Assembly: GCA_025359905.1 (NCBI GenBank)
Contig: JANYDF010000113.1
Span: 1 to 64,000, forward strand
Length of the DNA: 64,000 bases
Direction of reading: 5' to 3'
From: Rhodospirillales bacterium
GTDB taxonomy: Bacteria; Pseudomonadota; Alphaproteobacteria; Acetobacterales; Acetobacteraceae
A program made the translations under genes and the position numbers. Of the stretch, positions 8,981 through 17,903 are shown piece by piece; the stretch's first letter is position 1, and every line of letters starts with the position of its first letter. The notes under the pieces are model-generated. The model was not told the DNA's origin, made no database searches, and saw only the letters and a list, made by a program, of their open reading frames with translations.

Positions 8981-10206
8981 GTGCTGCTTTAGCCGGGCGC
9001 GATCTGGCGCGCGCGGTGCGCCGGTCGGCCCGTCCGGCCCAGCGCGTGGCGTTCCTGCTTGGCCTGCCCGCGCTGCTGTTCCTGTTCGTTGCCTTCGTCG
9101 CCCCGCTCGGCGCGTTGCTGTCCGCTGCCGTGGAAAACCCGGAAGTACGGCAGGTGCTGCCGCAAACCGCCGCAGCCTTGGCGCAGTGGGACGGCGCCAG
9201 CACCCCGGATGAACCGGTGTTCGCCGCCCTGGCCGCCGACTTAAAGCGGGCCAACGAGGACAAAACGGCGGCGCTGGCGGGCAAGCGGCTGAACTACGAA
9301 ATGCCGGGCATGCGCAGCAAAATGCTCTCCGCCGCCCGCATGGCAGGCGGCGCCAGCGCTGGCCCATTCCGCGAGATGTTCATTGCCAAAGATCCGGCCT
9401 GGGGCGCGTTGGAGACCTGGCAGGTCATTGCCCGCACTGCGAAGCCGTACACGCTGTATTACCTGCTGACCGCGCTCGACCTGCAACAAGCGCCGGACGG
9501 CAGCATTAGCCGGGTCGATGCGGAGAACGCGATCTTCCTGTCGCTGCTGGCGCGCACCTTGTGGATCGCCGCCATGGTCACCATCGGCACCGTGGTGCTG
9601 GGGTTTCCATGCGCCTACATCATCACCATCACGCCGCCCGCCGTGGGCCGCATCATGCTGCTGCTGGTGCTGCTGCCGCTGTGGACCTCGCTGCTGGTGC
9701 GCACCACCGCCTGGGTGGTGCTGCTGCAAACCGATGGCGTGATCAACGATATCCTATTGTGGACCGGCCTGACCGCGCACCGGCTGCAACTGATCTTCAG
9801 CCGCTTCGGCACCGTCACCGCGATGGTGCATATCCAGTTACCGTTCACCATTTTGCCAATCTACAGCGTGATGCGCGGCATTTCCCCGTCGCAAATCCGC
9901 GCCGCCCGCTCGCTCGGCGCCCCGGCGCTGTCGGCATTCTGGCGGGTCTATGCGCCGCAAACGCTGCCCGGCGTGGTCGCGGGCGGGTTGATTACTTTCA
10001 TTCTGTCGCTCGGCTACTACATCACCCCGGCATTGGTCGGCGGACCGGCCGACCAGATGATCTCCAACTTCATCTCCACCTACATCAATCGCGACCTCAA
10101 CTGGGGGCTGGCCAGCGCGCTCGGCGTGGTGCTGCTGGCGGTGACGCTGGCGATTTATGGAGCGTTCCTGCGCATCGCCGGCCCCGACCGTATGCGGTTC
10201 GGCTGA
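8977..10206 (+). CDS. ABC transporter permease (PotB-like) with a long N-terminal periplasmic insert
   Basis: A 409-residue inner-membrane permease. A first transmembrane segment (LLGLPALLFLFVAFVAPLG) is followed by roughly 150 mostly polar residues and then the usual block of five helices, with the EAA-type loop RAARSLGAPALSAFWRVYAPQTLPG. The polar insert makes it about 120 residues longer than E. coli PotB; similar long forms occur in opine/polyamine-type systems. ATG 8977 overlaps the ATPase stop by 4 bp. Confidence 0.88.
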   Translation: MSAALAGRDLARAVRRSARPAQRVAFLLGLPALLFLFVAFVAPLGALLSAAVENPEVRQVLPQTAAALAQWDGASTPDEPVFAALAADLKRANEDKTAALAGKRLNYEMPGMRSKMLSAARMAGGASAGPFREMFIAKDPAWGALETWQVIARTAKPYTLYYLLTALDLQQAPDGSISRVDAENAIFLSLLARTLWIAAMVTIGTVVLGFPCAYIITITPPAVGRIMLLLVLLPLWTSLLVRTTAWVVLLQTDGVINDILLWTGLTAHRLQLIFSRFGTVTAMVHIQLPFTILPIYSVMRGISPSQIRAARSLGAPALSAFWRVYAPQTLPGVVAGGLITFILSLGYYITPALVGGPADQMISNFISTYINRDLNWGLASALGVVLLAVTLAIYGAFLRIAGPDRMRFG

Positions 10207-10207
10207 G

Positions 10208-11023
10208 ATGTTGTGGTTGCCCTCCTACGCCACCGGGCCCGAGCGCCTCGGCAGGCTGGCCGTGCTGGTGTTCGTAGCGCTGGTGCTGATCTTCCTGATC
10301 GCGCCGTTCTTCGTCGTGGTGCCGCTGTCAGTGTCCAAGGAGGCGTTCTTCACGCTGCCGGTGAAAGAGTATTCCTGGCGCTGGTATCAAGATTTCTTCG
10401 GCAACGAGCGCTGGATCGCCTCGGTCATCAACAGCGTCATCGCCGCCGTCGCCACCACCATCCTGGCGACCATGCTTGGCACCGCCGCCGCCCTCGGGCT
10501 GGCGCGGCCGGAGTTTCCGTATCGCCGCGCGGTGATGTCGCTGATGCTGTCGCCGATGATCGTGCCGATCGTGATCGTCGCCGTCGGGTCGTATTTGTTC
10601 TTCGGCGGCCTGGGCCTGATCAACACCCGCCCCGGCCTGGTGCTGTCGCACACCGCGCTGGCGCTGCCGTTCGTGGTGGTGACGGTGGCGGCCACGCTGT
10701 CCACCTACGACACCAATCTGACCCGCGCCGGGCTGTCGCTCGGCGCGCCGCCGGTCGCGGTGTTCTTTCGCGTCACGCTGCCCGCGATAGCGCCGGGGGT
10801 GATTTCCGGCGCCATCTTTGCCTTCGCGGTGTCGTTCGACGAAGTGGTGGTGGCGCTGTTTCTGACCTCCGCTGAGCGGCGCACGCTGCCGGTGCAAATG
10901 TTCTCCGGCATCCGCGATCAGATCAACCCAACCATCATGGCGGCGGCGACCATCCTGCTCGGGCTGTCGATCGTGCTGTTTATCGTCGCCACCTGGCTTG
11001 GGCGGCGCGGCCAGAAAGCCTAA
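10208..11023 (+). CDS. ABC transporter permease (PotC-like)
   Basis: A 271-residue permease with about six transmembrane helices and the EAA loop RAGLSLGAPPVAVFFRVTLPAIAPG that docks on the ATPase. It pairs with the preceding PotB-like permease to form the membrane channel. ATG 10208 lies 1 bp after the upstream stop; an in-frame ATG at 10157 would overlap the upstream gene by 50 bp and is less likely. Its TAA stop overlaps the stop of the convergent LysR gene. Confidence 0.9.
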   Translation: MLWLPSYATGPERLGRLAVLVFVALVLIFLIAPFFVVVPLSVSKEAFFTLPVKEYSWRWYQDFFGNERWIASVINSVIAAVATTILATMLGTAAALGLARPEFPYRRAVMSLMLSPMIVPIVIVAVGSYLFFGGLGLINTRPGLVLSHTALALPFVVVTVAATLSTYDTNLTRAGLSLGAPPVAVFFRVTLPAIAPGVISGAIFAFAVSFDEVVVALFLTSAERRTLPVQMFSGIRDQINPTIMAAATILLGLSIVLFIVATWLGRRGQKA

Positions 11024-11886
11024 ACCGCCGGCGAGCGCGGGCTGGCGACCAGATCGGCCAGCACGCCCGCGAGACGCCGCACGCTGCGGGTTTGCACCCG
11101 GGTGCTCATGTAAATCCCGATCGTGACATCCGGCAGCGCGGGCAAGCTGTCCGACGGCTCCAACGCCTGCAATCCGGCGGGCACGATACGCCGCGCCAGC
11201 GTGGTCACGCCGAACCCGGCGCGCACCGCCGCTTCCAGACTGGTCAGGCTGGATGTGGTATACACAATATCGAAACTGCGGCCCTGGCGCTGCAACATCG
11301 CCAGCATGGTGCGCCGGTACAGGCAACCGTCTGGATAAGCCACCAGCCGTACCGGTCCGTCACGGTCTGGTTGCGCACCGGCATTTCCCACCCAAGTCAG
11401 CGGTTCGCGCCACGTGTTCAACGCGCCCTCGGCCAATGCATCGGGCGTCATCGCCAGCACGATATCCAGCAAGCCCTCGCGGAAATCGCGCAGCAAATTC
11501 ACCGACACGTCGGAGGCAACATCGAACCGCACATCCTGCGCCTCGCCGCGTTGCAGGAAGGCGGGCAGAAACTCGTCGGCGTAGTCGCTGGGAATGCCGA
11601 TCTTCAACCGCCCGCCTGCACCTTTGCTGGTCAGGCGCTGCATCATCTCGTCGTGCTGCGCCAATATTCGCCGCGCATAGCTGGCGCAGATTTCGCCCGC
11701 TTCGGTCAGATGCCCAGTGCCGCCCTCGCGGTCGAACAGCGCCACGCCAATCAGTTCCTGCAACCGCTTGATCTGCAAACTGATGGTCGGCTGCGCCCGG
11801 CCCAGTTGCTCACCGGCCCGCGTGTAGCCCTTCAGGTCGATGACCGTGACGAAGGCGCGCAGCAGGTCGGTGGGAACATTGCGCAT
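11020..11886 (-). CDS. LysR-family transcriptional regulator
   Basis: A 288-residue LysR protein with an N-terminal winged helix-turn-helix (residues 1-60; GYTRAGEQLGRAQPTISLQI is the recognition region) and a C-terminal periplasmic-binding-like effector domain. It is the last gene of the gnd - rpiA - SDR - lysR run, 7 bp after the SDR stop. Its 3' end meets the ABC importer operon. It may regulate either set; the sequence does not decide. Confidence 0.9.
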   Translation of the reverse strand: MRNVPTDLLRAFVTVIDLKGYTRAGEQLGRAQPTISLQIKRLQELIGVALFDREGGTGHLTEAGEICASYARRILAQHDEMMQRLTSKGAGGRLKIGIPSDYADEFLPAFLQRGEAQDVRFDVASDVSVNLLRDFREGLLDIVLAMTPDALAEGALNTWREPLTWVGNAGAQPDRDGPVRLVAYPDGCLYRRTMLAMLQRQGRSFDIVYTTSSLTSLEAAVRAGFGVTTLARRIVPAGLQALEPSDSLPALPDVTIGIYMSTRVQTRSVRRLAGVLADLVASPRSPAV

Positions 11887-11893
11887 GGCGCGG

Positions 11894-12595
11894 TCAGAAT
11901 TTCTCCGTCCAGGGGCGCAACTCCACCTCCCAACTGCGCGCGCTGCGCGGCTGGGTCAGCACCGACCAATAGCTGCGCGCAATCGCATCCGGGTCGAGCG
12001 TGCTGTCCGGCCGGTCGGCCGGATCGGCATAGCGCGCGCCGCGAATCACCCCGTCGATGATAAAATGCGCCACATGGATGCCCTGCGGCCCCAATTCGCG
12101 CGCCAGGCTTTGCGCCAAACCGCGCAGCGCGAACTTGCCCATGGCGAAGCAAGACGACAGCGCAAACCCCTTCACCCCGGCGGTCGCGCCAGTCAGCGCG
12201 ATGGCGCCATGCTTGTTCGGCAGCATGCGCCGCGCCGCCTGCTGCGCCACCAGAAACGCGCCGAACGCGCTGACCGCGATGCCGTTGGCCACCTCGGCCG
12301 GATCAAGCTCGGTGACCGGCCCGCGCACCCGACCGCTGGCGTTGTAAACCACCAAATCAGGCGTCGCCCCGGCCGCATCCAGTGCGTCGAACAACCCGGC
12401 GACCTGCGCTGCATCGGTGGCGTCGCAGGCATAGGCGCTCGCCCCGGTTTCGGCCGCCAGCGCCTGCAACTTGTCCGCATTGCGCGCGGCCACCGCCACT
12501 TTAAGCCCCTCGGCCACGAACAGCCGCGCCAGCGAGGCCGACAATCCGGGGCCGGTGCCAACAATCAGCGCCGAGCGGTAATGCGGAATGTCCAT
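11894..12595 (-). CDS. Short-chain dehydrogenase/reductase family protein lacking the canonical Ser and Tyr
   Basis: A 233-residue Rossmann-fold SDR with nucleotide-binding GTGPGLSAS (13-21) and YNASGRVRG (NAG-equivalent). The YxxxK motif reads FAMGK, so the catalytic Tyr is F150 with K154 retained. The Ser normally 13 residues before it is A137 in TGATAGVKG. The surrounding FAMGKFALRGLAQSLAREL is well formed, so this looks like a divergent subfamily rather than decay. It lies 1 bp after rpiA and 7 bp before the LysR gene. Confidence 0.85.
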   Translation of the reverse strand: MDIPHYRSALIVGTGPGLSASLARLFVAEGLKVAVAARNADKLQALAAETGASAYACDATDAAQVAGLFDALDAAGATPDLVVYNASGRVRGPVTELDPAEVANGIAVSAFGAFLVAQQAARRMLPNKHGAIALTGATAGVKGFALSSCFAMGKFALRGLAQSLARELGPQGIHVAHFIIDGVIRGARYADPADRPDSTLDPDAIARSYWSVLTQPRSARSWEVELRPWTEKF

Positions 12596-12596
12596 G

Positions 12597-13301
12597 CTAC
12601 GTCACCCCTGGCCGCATGACATGCGTCGAGCCATCCGCCGCGCCGATGATCGCCTGCTCGGCGCACTCCAGGAACAACCCGCTTTCCACCACCCCGGCAA
12701 TCGCCTTCAACTGGCGCTGCAAGGTGAACGGGTCACGGATTGGCGCGAAACCGCCGCAATCGTAAATCACGTTGCCGCCATCGGTGATCCGCGGCTGGCC
12801 GGACTTATCCAGGCGCAGTACCGGCTTGCCGCCGAGTTCGCCCAGGCGGCGGGCCGTCGATCCCTGACCGAAGCGCACCACTTCCACCGGCAGCGGCGCC
12901 CGTTCGCCCAGGTGGGTAACAATCTTGCTGCCGTCAGCCACCACCACGAAGCGGCGGCTCGCCTCGACCACGATCTTCTCGCGCAGCAAAGCAGCACCCA
13001 AGCCCTTGATCAGCCGCAGCGTGCCGGTTTCCACCTCGTCGGCGCCGTCGATGGCCAGATCGATGATCTGGCTCCCATCCAACTCCGCCAGCGTGATGCC
13101 CTCGGCCAGCGCCAGCGCCTCGGTTTCAGTCGAGGTCGGAATGCCGACGATCCGCAGCCCTTCGTCGCGCACCCGCCGCCCGAGGGCCGCCACCACGTAG
13201 GCGAGGGTCGAGCCGCTGCCGAGGCCGACCACCATGCCGTCCTGCACCAAGGCCGCAGCGGCGTCCGCCGCCGCACGCTTGGCCATATCGCCCTGCTTCA
13301 T
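12597..13301 (-). CDS. rpiA: Ribose-5-phosphate isomerase A
   Basis: A 234-residue RpiA, which interconverts ribose-5-phosphate and ribulose-5-phosphate in the non-oxidative pentose phosphate pathway. The family motifs GLGSGST (phosphate-binding), DLAIDGADEV and KGLGAALLREKIV are present, and the length is typical. It lies 12 bp downstream of gnd, whose product ribulose-5-phosphate is its substrate, so the two genes form a pathway pair. Confidence 0.95.
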   Translation of the reverse strand: MKQGDMAKRAAADAAAALVQDGMVVGLGSGSTLAYVVAALGRRVRDEGLRIVGIPTSTETEALALAEGITLAELDGSQIIDLAIDGADEVETGTLRLIKGLGAALLREKIVVEASRRFVVVADGSKIVTHLGERAPLPVEVVRFGQGSTARRLGELGGKPVLRLDKSGQPRITDGGNVIYDCGGFAPIRDPFTLQRQLKAIAGVVESGLFLECAEQAIIGAADGSTHVMRPGVT

Positions 13302-13313
13302 CTCGACTCTCCG

Positions 13314-14297
13314 TTAGTGCTTGCCCGGCTCGACATGGCCGCCGAAGCCCATGCGCATCGCCGAGAGCACTTTTTCCGCGAAGGTGTGATCCTGCCGCGA
13401 GCGGAAGCGGGTGAACAGGGCGGCGGCCAGCACTTCGGCCGGCACTGCCTCATCCACCGCCGCCTCGATGGTCCAGCGGCCCTCGCCGGAATCGTCGACC
13501 ACACCGGAAAACCGTTCCAGATGGCTGTCATCGGCCAGCGCCTGCGCGGTCAGGTCGAGCAGCCAGGAGCTCACCACGCTGCCGCGCCGCCACACCTCGG
13601 CGATGTCGGCCATGTCGAAATCGTATTGCTCGGCGGCCGGAACCTTGGACTTGGCGCGGCTGCGCAGAATGTCGAAACCCTCGGCAAACGCCTGCATCAT
13701 GCCATATTCGATGCCATTATGGATCATCTTGGCGAAATGCCCCGCCCCCACCGGACCGGCGTACAAATACCCCTGCTCGACGCGCGGATCGCGCCCCTCG
13801 CGGCCCGGCGTGCGCGCAATGGTGCCGATGCCCGGGGCAAGTGCGGCAAAGATCGGGTCCAGATGCTCGAACGCGGCGCGCGGGCCGCCGACCATCATGC
13901 AATAGCCACGCTCCAGGCCCCACACCCCGCCCGAGGTGCCGCAGTCCAGATACTGGATGCCGAATTCCGCCAGCATCGCGGCGCGGCGGATATCATCGCG
14001 GAAATAGCTGTTGCCGCCGTCGATGATCATATCGTCTGCGGTCAACAGGCCGCCGAGCGCGTTCACCGTGTCCTCAGTGATCGCCCCGGCCGGCAGCATC
14101 ACCCACACCGCGCGTGGACCGGGCAACAGTTTTTCCACCAGATCGGGCAGCGAGGCCGCCGCTTGCGCGCCCTCCAGCGCCAGCGTCTCGGCCGCCTTGG
14201 CGCTGGCGTCGAACACCACGCACGTATGCCCCGCCCGCATCAGCCGTCGGGCGATGTTGCCGCCCATCCGGCCAAGGCCGATCACGCCGATCTTCAT
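13314..14297 (-). CDS. gnd: 6-phosphogluconate dehydrogenase (decarboxylating), short form
   Basis: A 327-residue enzyme converting 6-phosphogluconate to ribulose-5-phosphate and CO2. It has an N-terminal Rossmann motif [13 protein letters not shown], the substrate signature [13 protein letters not shown], and catalytic Lys/Asn in [20 protein letters not shown]. The length identifies the YqeC/GndA-like short class rather than the 470-residue form. Preserved H and N in MIHNGIEYG argue that it is active. It heads the operon with rpiA, and a divergent creatininase gene starts 112 bp away. Confidence 0.93.
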   Translation of the reverse strand: MKIGVIGLGRMGGNIARRLMRAGHTCVVFDASAKAAETLALEGAQAAASLPDLVEKLLPGPRAVWVMLPAGAITEDTVNALGGLLTADDMIIDGGNSYFRDDIRRAAMLAEFGIQYLDCGTSGGVWGLERGYCMMVGGPRAAFEHLDPIFAALAPGIGTIARTPGREGRDPRVEQGYLYAGPVGAGHFAKMIHNGIEYGMMQAFAEGFDILRSRAKSKVPAAEQYDFDMADIAEVWRRGSVVSSWLLDLTAQALADDSHLERFSGVVDDSGEGRWTIEAAVDEAVPAEVLAAALFTRFRSRQDHTFAEKVLSAMRMGFGGHVEPGKH

Positions 14298-14409
14298 GCT
14301 GCCGCTCCTAATATCTCCGCCGAGGTGGTGCCTGCGGACGCTTGCGCCAAGGCGGTCAATTGCTGCCGCAGCATGGCCCGATTACGCTGCCCCGTCACAG
14401 GGGGAACCG

Positions 14410-15189
14410 ATGAGCGCAGACACTGAAGTGGAATTCCGCCGCTTGCGCGCCGACCAGTTGCGCGCCCGCGCCGCCGCCAACGCGGTGGCCATCATTCCGT
14501 TCGGCTCGCTGGAGCAGCACGGCCCGCATTTACCGGTCGAGGTGGATAGTCTGCTCGGCGGTGAGGTGGCGCTGCGCTCCGCCCGCAAGATGGCGGCGCG
14601 CGGTGAGCCAGTGGTGCTGTTGCCCACGGTCTGGACCGGCGTGTCCGAACATCACATGGAATTCGGCGGCACCATCACGCTCGATCTGGCCACCTACACC
14701 GCGCTGGCCGAAGGCATTTGCCGCTCGCTGGTGCGGCACGGCTTCAAGCGTCTGGTGCTGCTCAATGGCCACGGCGGCAACGACAACGCGCTGCGCTGCA
14801 TCACCGACGAACTCACGCCCAAGCTCGGCGTGCCGATCATCCAGTTCACCTATTGGCACGCGGCGGCGGAGGCCATAGCGGCTGAGTTGGAAACGCAGAC
14901 CGCGCTGCTGCATGCCTGCGAGGCGGAAACCGCGATGACGATGGCGCTGCGCCCGGATCTCGTGGCCAAAGACCGGATTCCGGCGGCCAGTCAGGCGATG
15001 GAATACGTCCAACCCGGCCCGTACCGTTGGCGCACGCTGGCAGCGGTGTCCGGCAGTGGCGTCATCGGCAACCCGGCGGCGGCCTCGGCGGCCAAAGGCG
15101 AGCGGCTGCTGGAGGTGATTTCCACCCGGATCGCCGATCTGCTGTGCAACGCCGATATGTGGGCAGCCCCCTGGCGGGCGGTGGTCTAA
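14410..15189 (+). CDS. Creatininase (creatinine amidohydrolase) family protein
   Basis: A 259-residue metal-dependent amidohydrolase. Family motifs are IPFGSLEQHGPHLPVEVDS (metal-binding Glu and His), LNGHGGN and the later acidic HACEAETAM helix. The family includes creatininase and enzymes opening cyclic amides in cofactor and pyrimidine metabolism; the substrate is unknown. ATG 14410 follows GGGGAACCG. An upstream extension to 14011 lies antisense to gnd and is discarded. Its stop overlaps that of the convergent ptsI gene (CTAA). Confidence 0.9.
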   Translation: MSADTEVEFRRLRADQLRARAAANAVAIIPFGSLEQHGPHLPVEVDSLLGGEVALRSARKMAARGEPVVLLPTVWTGVSEHHMEFGGTITLDLATYTALAEGICRSLVRHGFKRLVLLNGHGGNDNALRCITDELTPKLGVPIIQFTYWHAAAEAIAAELETQTALLHACEAETAMTMALRPDLVAKDRIPAASQAMEYVQPGPYRWRTLAAVSGSGVIGNPAAASAAKGERLLEVISTRIADLLCNADMWAAPWRAVV

Positions 15190-17042
15190 CCGGTGGACGC
15201 GCCCAGAATAAGTTCCTGAATCCGCGCTGGGTCGGTCTGTTCCATCACTTTGCGGGCAAAGCGGGCGCAGTCGTCGATATTGGCGGCGCGCACCGCCTGC
15301 TTCACCTTGGGCACGGCAGACGCATTCATACTGAAGCTGCGCAGGCCCAGGCCTAGCAACAGCGGCGTCAGGCGCGGATTGGCGGCCATTTCGCCGCACA
15401 CCGACACCGGCATCCGCAGCCGCAGTGCCGCTTCGGTGGCAAATTGCACCAGCCGCAGCACCGCCGGGTGCAGCGGGTCGTACAGATGCGCCACGTCGCT
15501 CTCGGCGCGATCCACCGCCAACGCGTACATGGTCAGATCGTTGGTGCCGATGGCAAAGAAATCCGCCTCCAGCGCCAGCGCGTCGGCGGACAGCGCGGCG
15601 CCGGGGGTTTCGATCATCACGCCGAGCGGCGGCAGCGGGTCGCGCAACTTCTCGCCCCGGCGGCGCAGGCGGCGCGCCACGCGGTCGTAGATTTCGCGCG
15701 CGGCACGCACCTCGGCGACCGTGGTGACCATCGGCAGCAGCACGCGCACCGGTCCGTGCTGGGCAGCGCGCAGGATGGCGGCAAGTTGCACTTCCAGCAG
15801 CGCCGGTTCGCGCAACAACAACCGGATGCCACGCAGACCCAGCGCCGGGTTGTGGTCGGCGACCTCGGGCACGATGCCCTCGCTATGCAGCGCCTCGATT
15901 TCCTTCTCGCCGCCCCAGTCGAGCACGCGGATGGTCACCGGGTCGCCCGCCATCGCTTCGATAACGGTGCGATAGCTTTCGTACTGGTCGTTTTCGTCGG
16001 GCAGCGTTTCGCGGTTCATGAACAGGAACTCGCTGCGCAGCAGGCCGATCCCGGCGGCGCCAGCTTGCGCGATCAGCGGCAATTCGGCCGGCAGTTCCAA
16101 ATTGGCCTGCAACTCGACGGTCTCGCCATCGGCGGTTTCGGCCGGCAGGCGGCGCAGGCGAGCGTATTTCTGCTGCTGACGCGCAAAGGCGGTCACCGCG
16201 CGGCGCGCCTCGGCCAGCGTTTCCGGCCCCGGATTGACCACCACGCGGCCGGTGGTGCCGTCCACCATGATCGTGTCGCCCGCCTTGGCGGCTTGGCTTA
16301 GGCCAGGGGTGCCAAGCACGGCGGGGACGCCGAGCGCGCGCAGCATAATGGCGGTATGGCCGTCCGAGCCGCCTTCGTCGGTGGCCACACCGGCCAAGCG
16401 CGACGGGTCGAGCAAGGCGGCATCGGCTGGGCGCAGGCTTTCGCACACCAGCACGGCACCTTCCGGCAAACCCTTAAAGCTGCGGAATGGGGCGCGCGTG
16501 AGGTTGCGGATCAAGCGGCGGCAGATCTCGCGCACTTCGTCGGCCCGGCGGCGGCGTCCGGCCGAGTCTTCGCCGGCTGGCATCGCCATGATGGCGGCGG
16601 CGATGGCGTCGGTTTCGTCGGACACGGCGGTCTCGGCGCTCACCAGTGCCTCGGCGATGCGCTTGCGGGCGCCACGCACCAACCGCGAGGGGCCAATCAT
16701 TTGCAAATAGGCGTCGATCAGCGGGGCGATTTCGGCTTGGCTATCCTCAGGCAGCACTCCAAGCCGGGCCCGCAGCTTGGTGAGTTGCTTGCGCGACTGC
16801 ACAATGGCCGCATCCAGGCGCGCCGTCTCGTGGGCAACCTCGGCGGTGTCGATGGCCCTGCGGACGATCTCAGTGGCGGGTTCCGACGCGCCGAACACCG
16901 GCCCGATAGCAATGCCGCCAGAAATGGCCATTCCGGCCAGCACACGCTCCGGCCGCACCGCTTCGTCAGCGGACGAACGGGCGCGCGGGTTACGTTTGGC
17001 CCTGGCGGTCGGGTCGCCCGCCGCGTCCTCAGTTTTGCTCAT
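15186..17042 (-). CDS. ptsI: Phosphoenolpyruvate-protein phosphotransferase (PTS enzyme I)
   Basis: A 618-residue EI that transfers phosphate from PEP to HPr. An N-terminal HPr-binding/phosphohistidine domain (phospho-His H229, codon at 16356-16358) is followed by a PEP-binding TIM barrel with IGLLRSEFLFMNR, FFAIGTNDLTMYALAVDR and SVCGEMAANP. There is no N-terminal GAF domain, so this is not PtsP. The phospho-site reads GGSDGHTAIM instead of the usual GGxTSHxAI. ATG 17042 lies 14 bp inside the end of ptsH; the longer frame overlaps ptsH more deeply. About 30 Arg/Ala-rich residues precede the conserved core. Confidence 0.93.
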   Translation of the reverse strand: MSKTEDAAGDPTARAKRNPRARSSADEAVRPERVLAGMAISGGIAIGPVFGASEPATEIVRRAIDTAEVAHETARLDAAIVQSRKQLTKLRARLGVLPEDSQAEIAPLIDAYLQMIGPSRLVRGARKRIAEALVSAETAVSDETDAIAAAIMAMPAGEDSAGRRRRADEVREICRRLIRNLTRAPFRSFKGLPEGAVLVCESLRPADAALLDPSRLAGVATDEGGSDGHTAIMLRALGVPAVLGTPGLSQAAKAGDTIMVDGTTGRVVVNPGPETLAEARRAVTAFARQQQKYARLRRLPAETADGETVELQANLELPAELPLIAQAGAAGIGLLRSEFLFMNRETLPDENDQYESYRTVIEAMAGDPVTIRVLDWGGEKEIEALHSEGIVPEVADHNPALGLRGIRLLLREPALLEVQLAAILRAAQHGPVRVLLPMVTTVAEVRAAREIYDRVARRLRRRGEKLRDPLPPLGVMIETPGAALSADALALEADFFAIGTNDLTMYALAVDRAESDVAHLYDPLHPAVLRLVQFATEAALRLRMPVSVCGEMAANPRLTPLLLGLGLRSFSMNASAVPKVKQAVRAANIDDCARFARKVMEQTDPARIQELILGASTG

Positions 17043-17349
17043 TGAAGCCGGCTTCGACAAGGGCGCACAGCGCGTCCAGCGCTTCCTTGGCGTCCCAGCC
17101 TTCGGCGCGCAGTTCGATCTGCGTGCCTGGACCGGCACCCAGCATCATCAAACCCATGATTGAGCGAGCCGAAACCGATTGGCCATCGCGTAACACGTCA
17201 ACCGAAGCGCCAAACCGCTCGGCAAGGCCGACAAACTTCGCGGCCGCGCGCGCGTGCAACCCGCGCATATTGCATATCGTGACCACACGAGACAGCACAG
17301 TCAGCGAAGCGCCGGCGGCGAAGGGATCGCTTTCCGCCCCGGAGGTCAT
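17029..17349 (-). CDS. ptsH: HPr phosphocarrier protein
   Basis: A 106-residue HPr. Phosphohistidine H32 sits in NMRGLHARAAAKFV (equivalent to His15), and the regulatory serine S63 sits in SARSIMGLMML (equivalent to Ser46, the HPr kinase target). The presence of both, with hprK four genes away in the cluster, implies dual phosphorylation control. An N-terminal extension of about 17 residues precedes the usual start. It overlaps the EIIA gene by 4 bp and ptsI by 14 bp. Confidence 0.94.
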   Translation of the reverse strand: MTSGAESDPFAAGASLTVLSRVVTICNMRGLHARAAAKFVGLAERFGASVDVLRDGQSVSARSIMGLMMLGAGPGTQIELRAEGWDAKEALDALCALVEAGFNEQN

Positions 17350-17894
17350 CCCCGCGTGCCGTTCAGTTTGACGCCGTTCACCGCCGGCAATGGCGAAAGC
17401 GCTAAAGGGGGCACGACCGCGCCAGCCGATCCACCGTTGACATGGCTTGTGATCGATCCGCTATGCGCGGCCGTCACGGTTTCCGGCGGCATCCGGCAAT
17501 GCGGCAGCACATGCGATGCTGCGGCAATGTATTTGCGCCCAGCGGTCTGCGCGCAGTCCACCGCGTCCGCCAGCGGCAGGTTCGAGCGCACCTTGGCCAG
17601 TTTGACCAGCATTGGCAGGTTCACCCCGGCGATGACTTCCACGCCGCGCCGGTCCATCTGCGAGATGGCGAGGTTGCTTGGAGTGCCGCCGAACATGTCG
17701 GTCAGCAACACCACGCCGTCCCCGGTATCGACCTCGTCGATGCGCGAATGGATTTCGGCGCGCCGTCCTTCCATGTCGTCATCAGGTCCGATGCACACGG
17801 CCGCGCAGTTTCGTTGCGCGCCGACGACATGTTCCATGGCGAGACGAAGCTCTTCGGCAAGACGGCCGTGGGTGACAAGCACTAGACCGATCAT
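17346..17894 (-). CDS. PTS system mannose-type EIIA component (regulatory)
   Basis: A 182-residue EIIA(Man) domain protein. The phosphoacceptor is H9 in LVLVTHGRLAEEL, and TDMFGGTPSNLA and AGVNLPMLVKL are family signatures. No EIIB, IIC or IID gene is nearby, so it is probably an output of a regulatory PTS rather than a sugar transporter. The canonical domain ends near residue 130; about 45 extra Ala/Pro/Val-rich residues follow. It lies 9 bp after rapZ and overlaps ptsH by 4 bp. Confidence 0.92.
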   Translation of the reverse strand: MIGLVLVTHGRLAEELRLAMEHVVGAQRNCAAVCIGPDDDMEGRRAEIHSRIDEVDTGDGVVLLTDMFGGTPSNLAISQMDRRGVEVIAGVNLPMLVKLAKVRSNLPLADAVDCAQTAGRKYIAAASHVLPHCRMPPETVTAAHSGSITSHVNGGSAGAVVPPLALSPLPAVNGVKLNGTRG

Positions 17895-17903
17895 GATGTG
17901 CTC

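Noticed and set aside
7856-11023. Possible frameshift between importer genes
   Set aside because: All junctions are ordinary 1-5 bp gaps or ATGA overlaps; no broken frames.
12588-14426. Long 612-residue open frame on the plus strand
   Set aside because: It lies antisense to rpiA and gnd and encodes Arg/His/Gln-rich sequence with no domain; it follows from high GC content.
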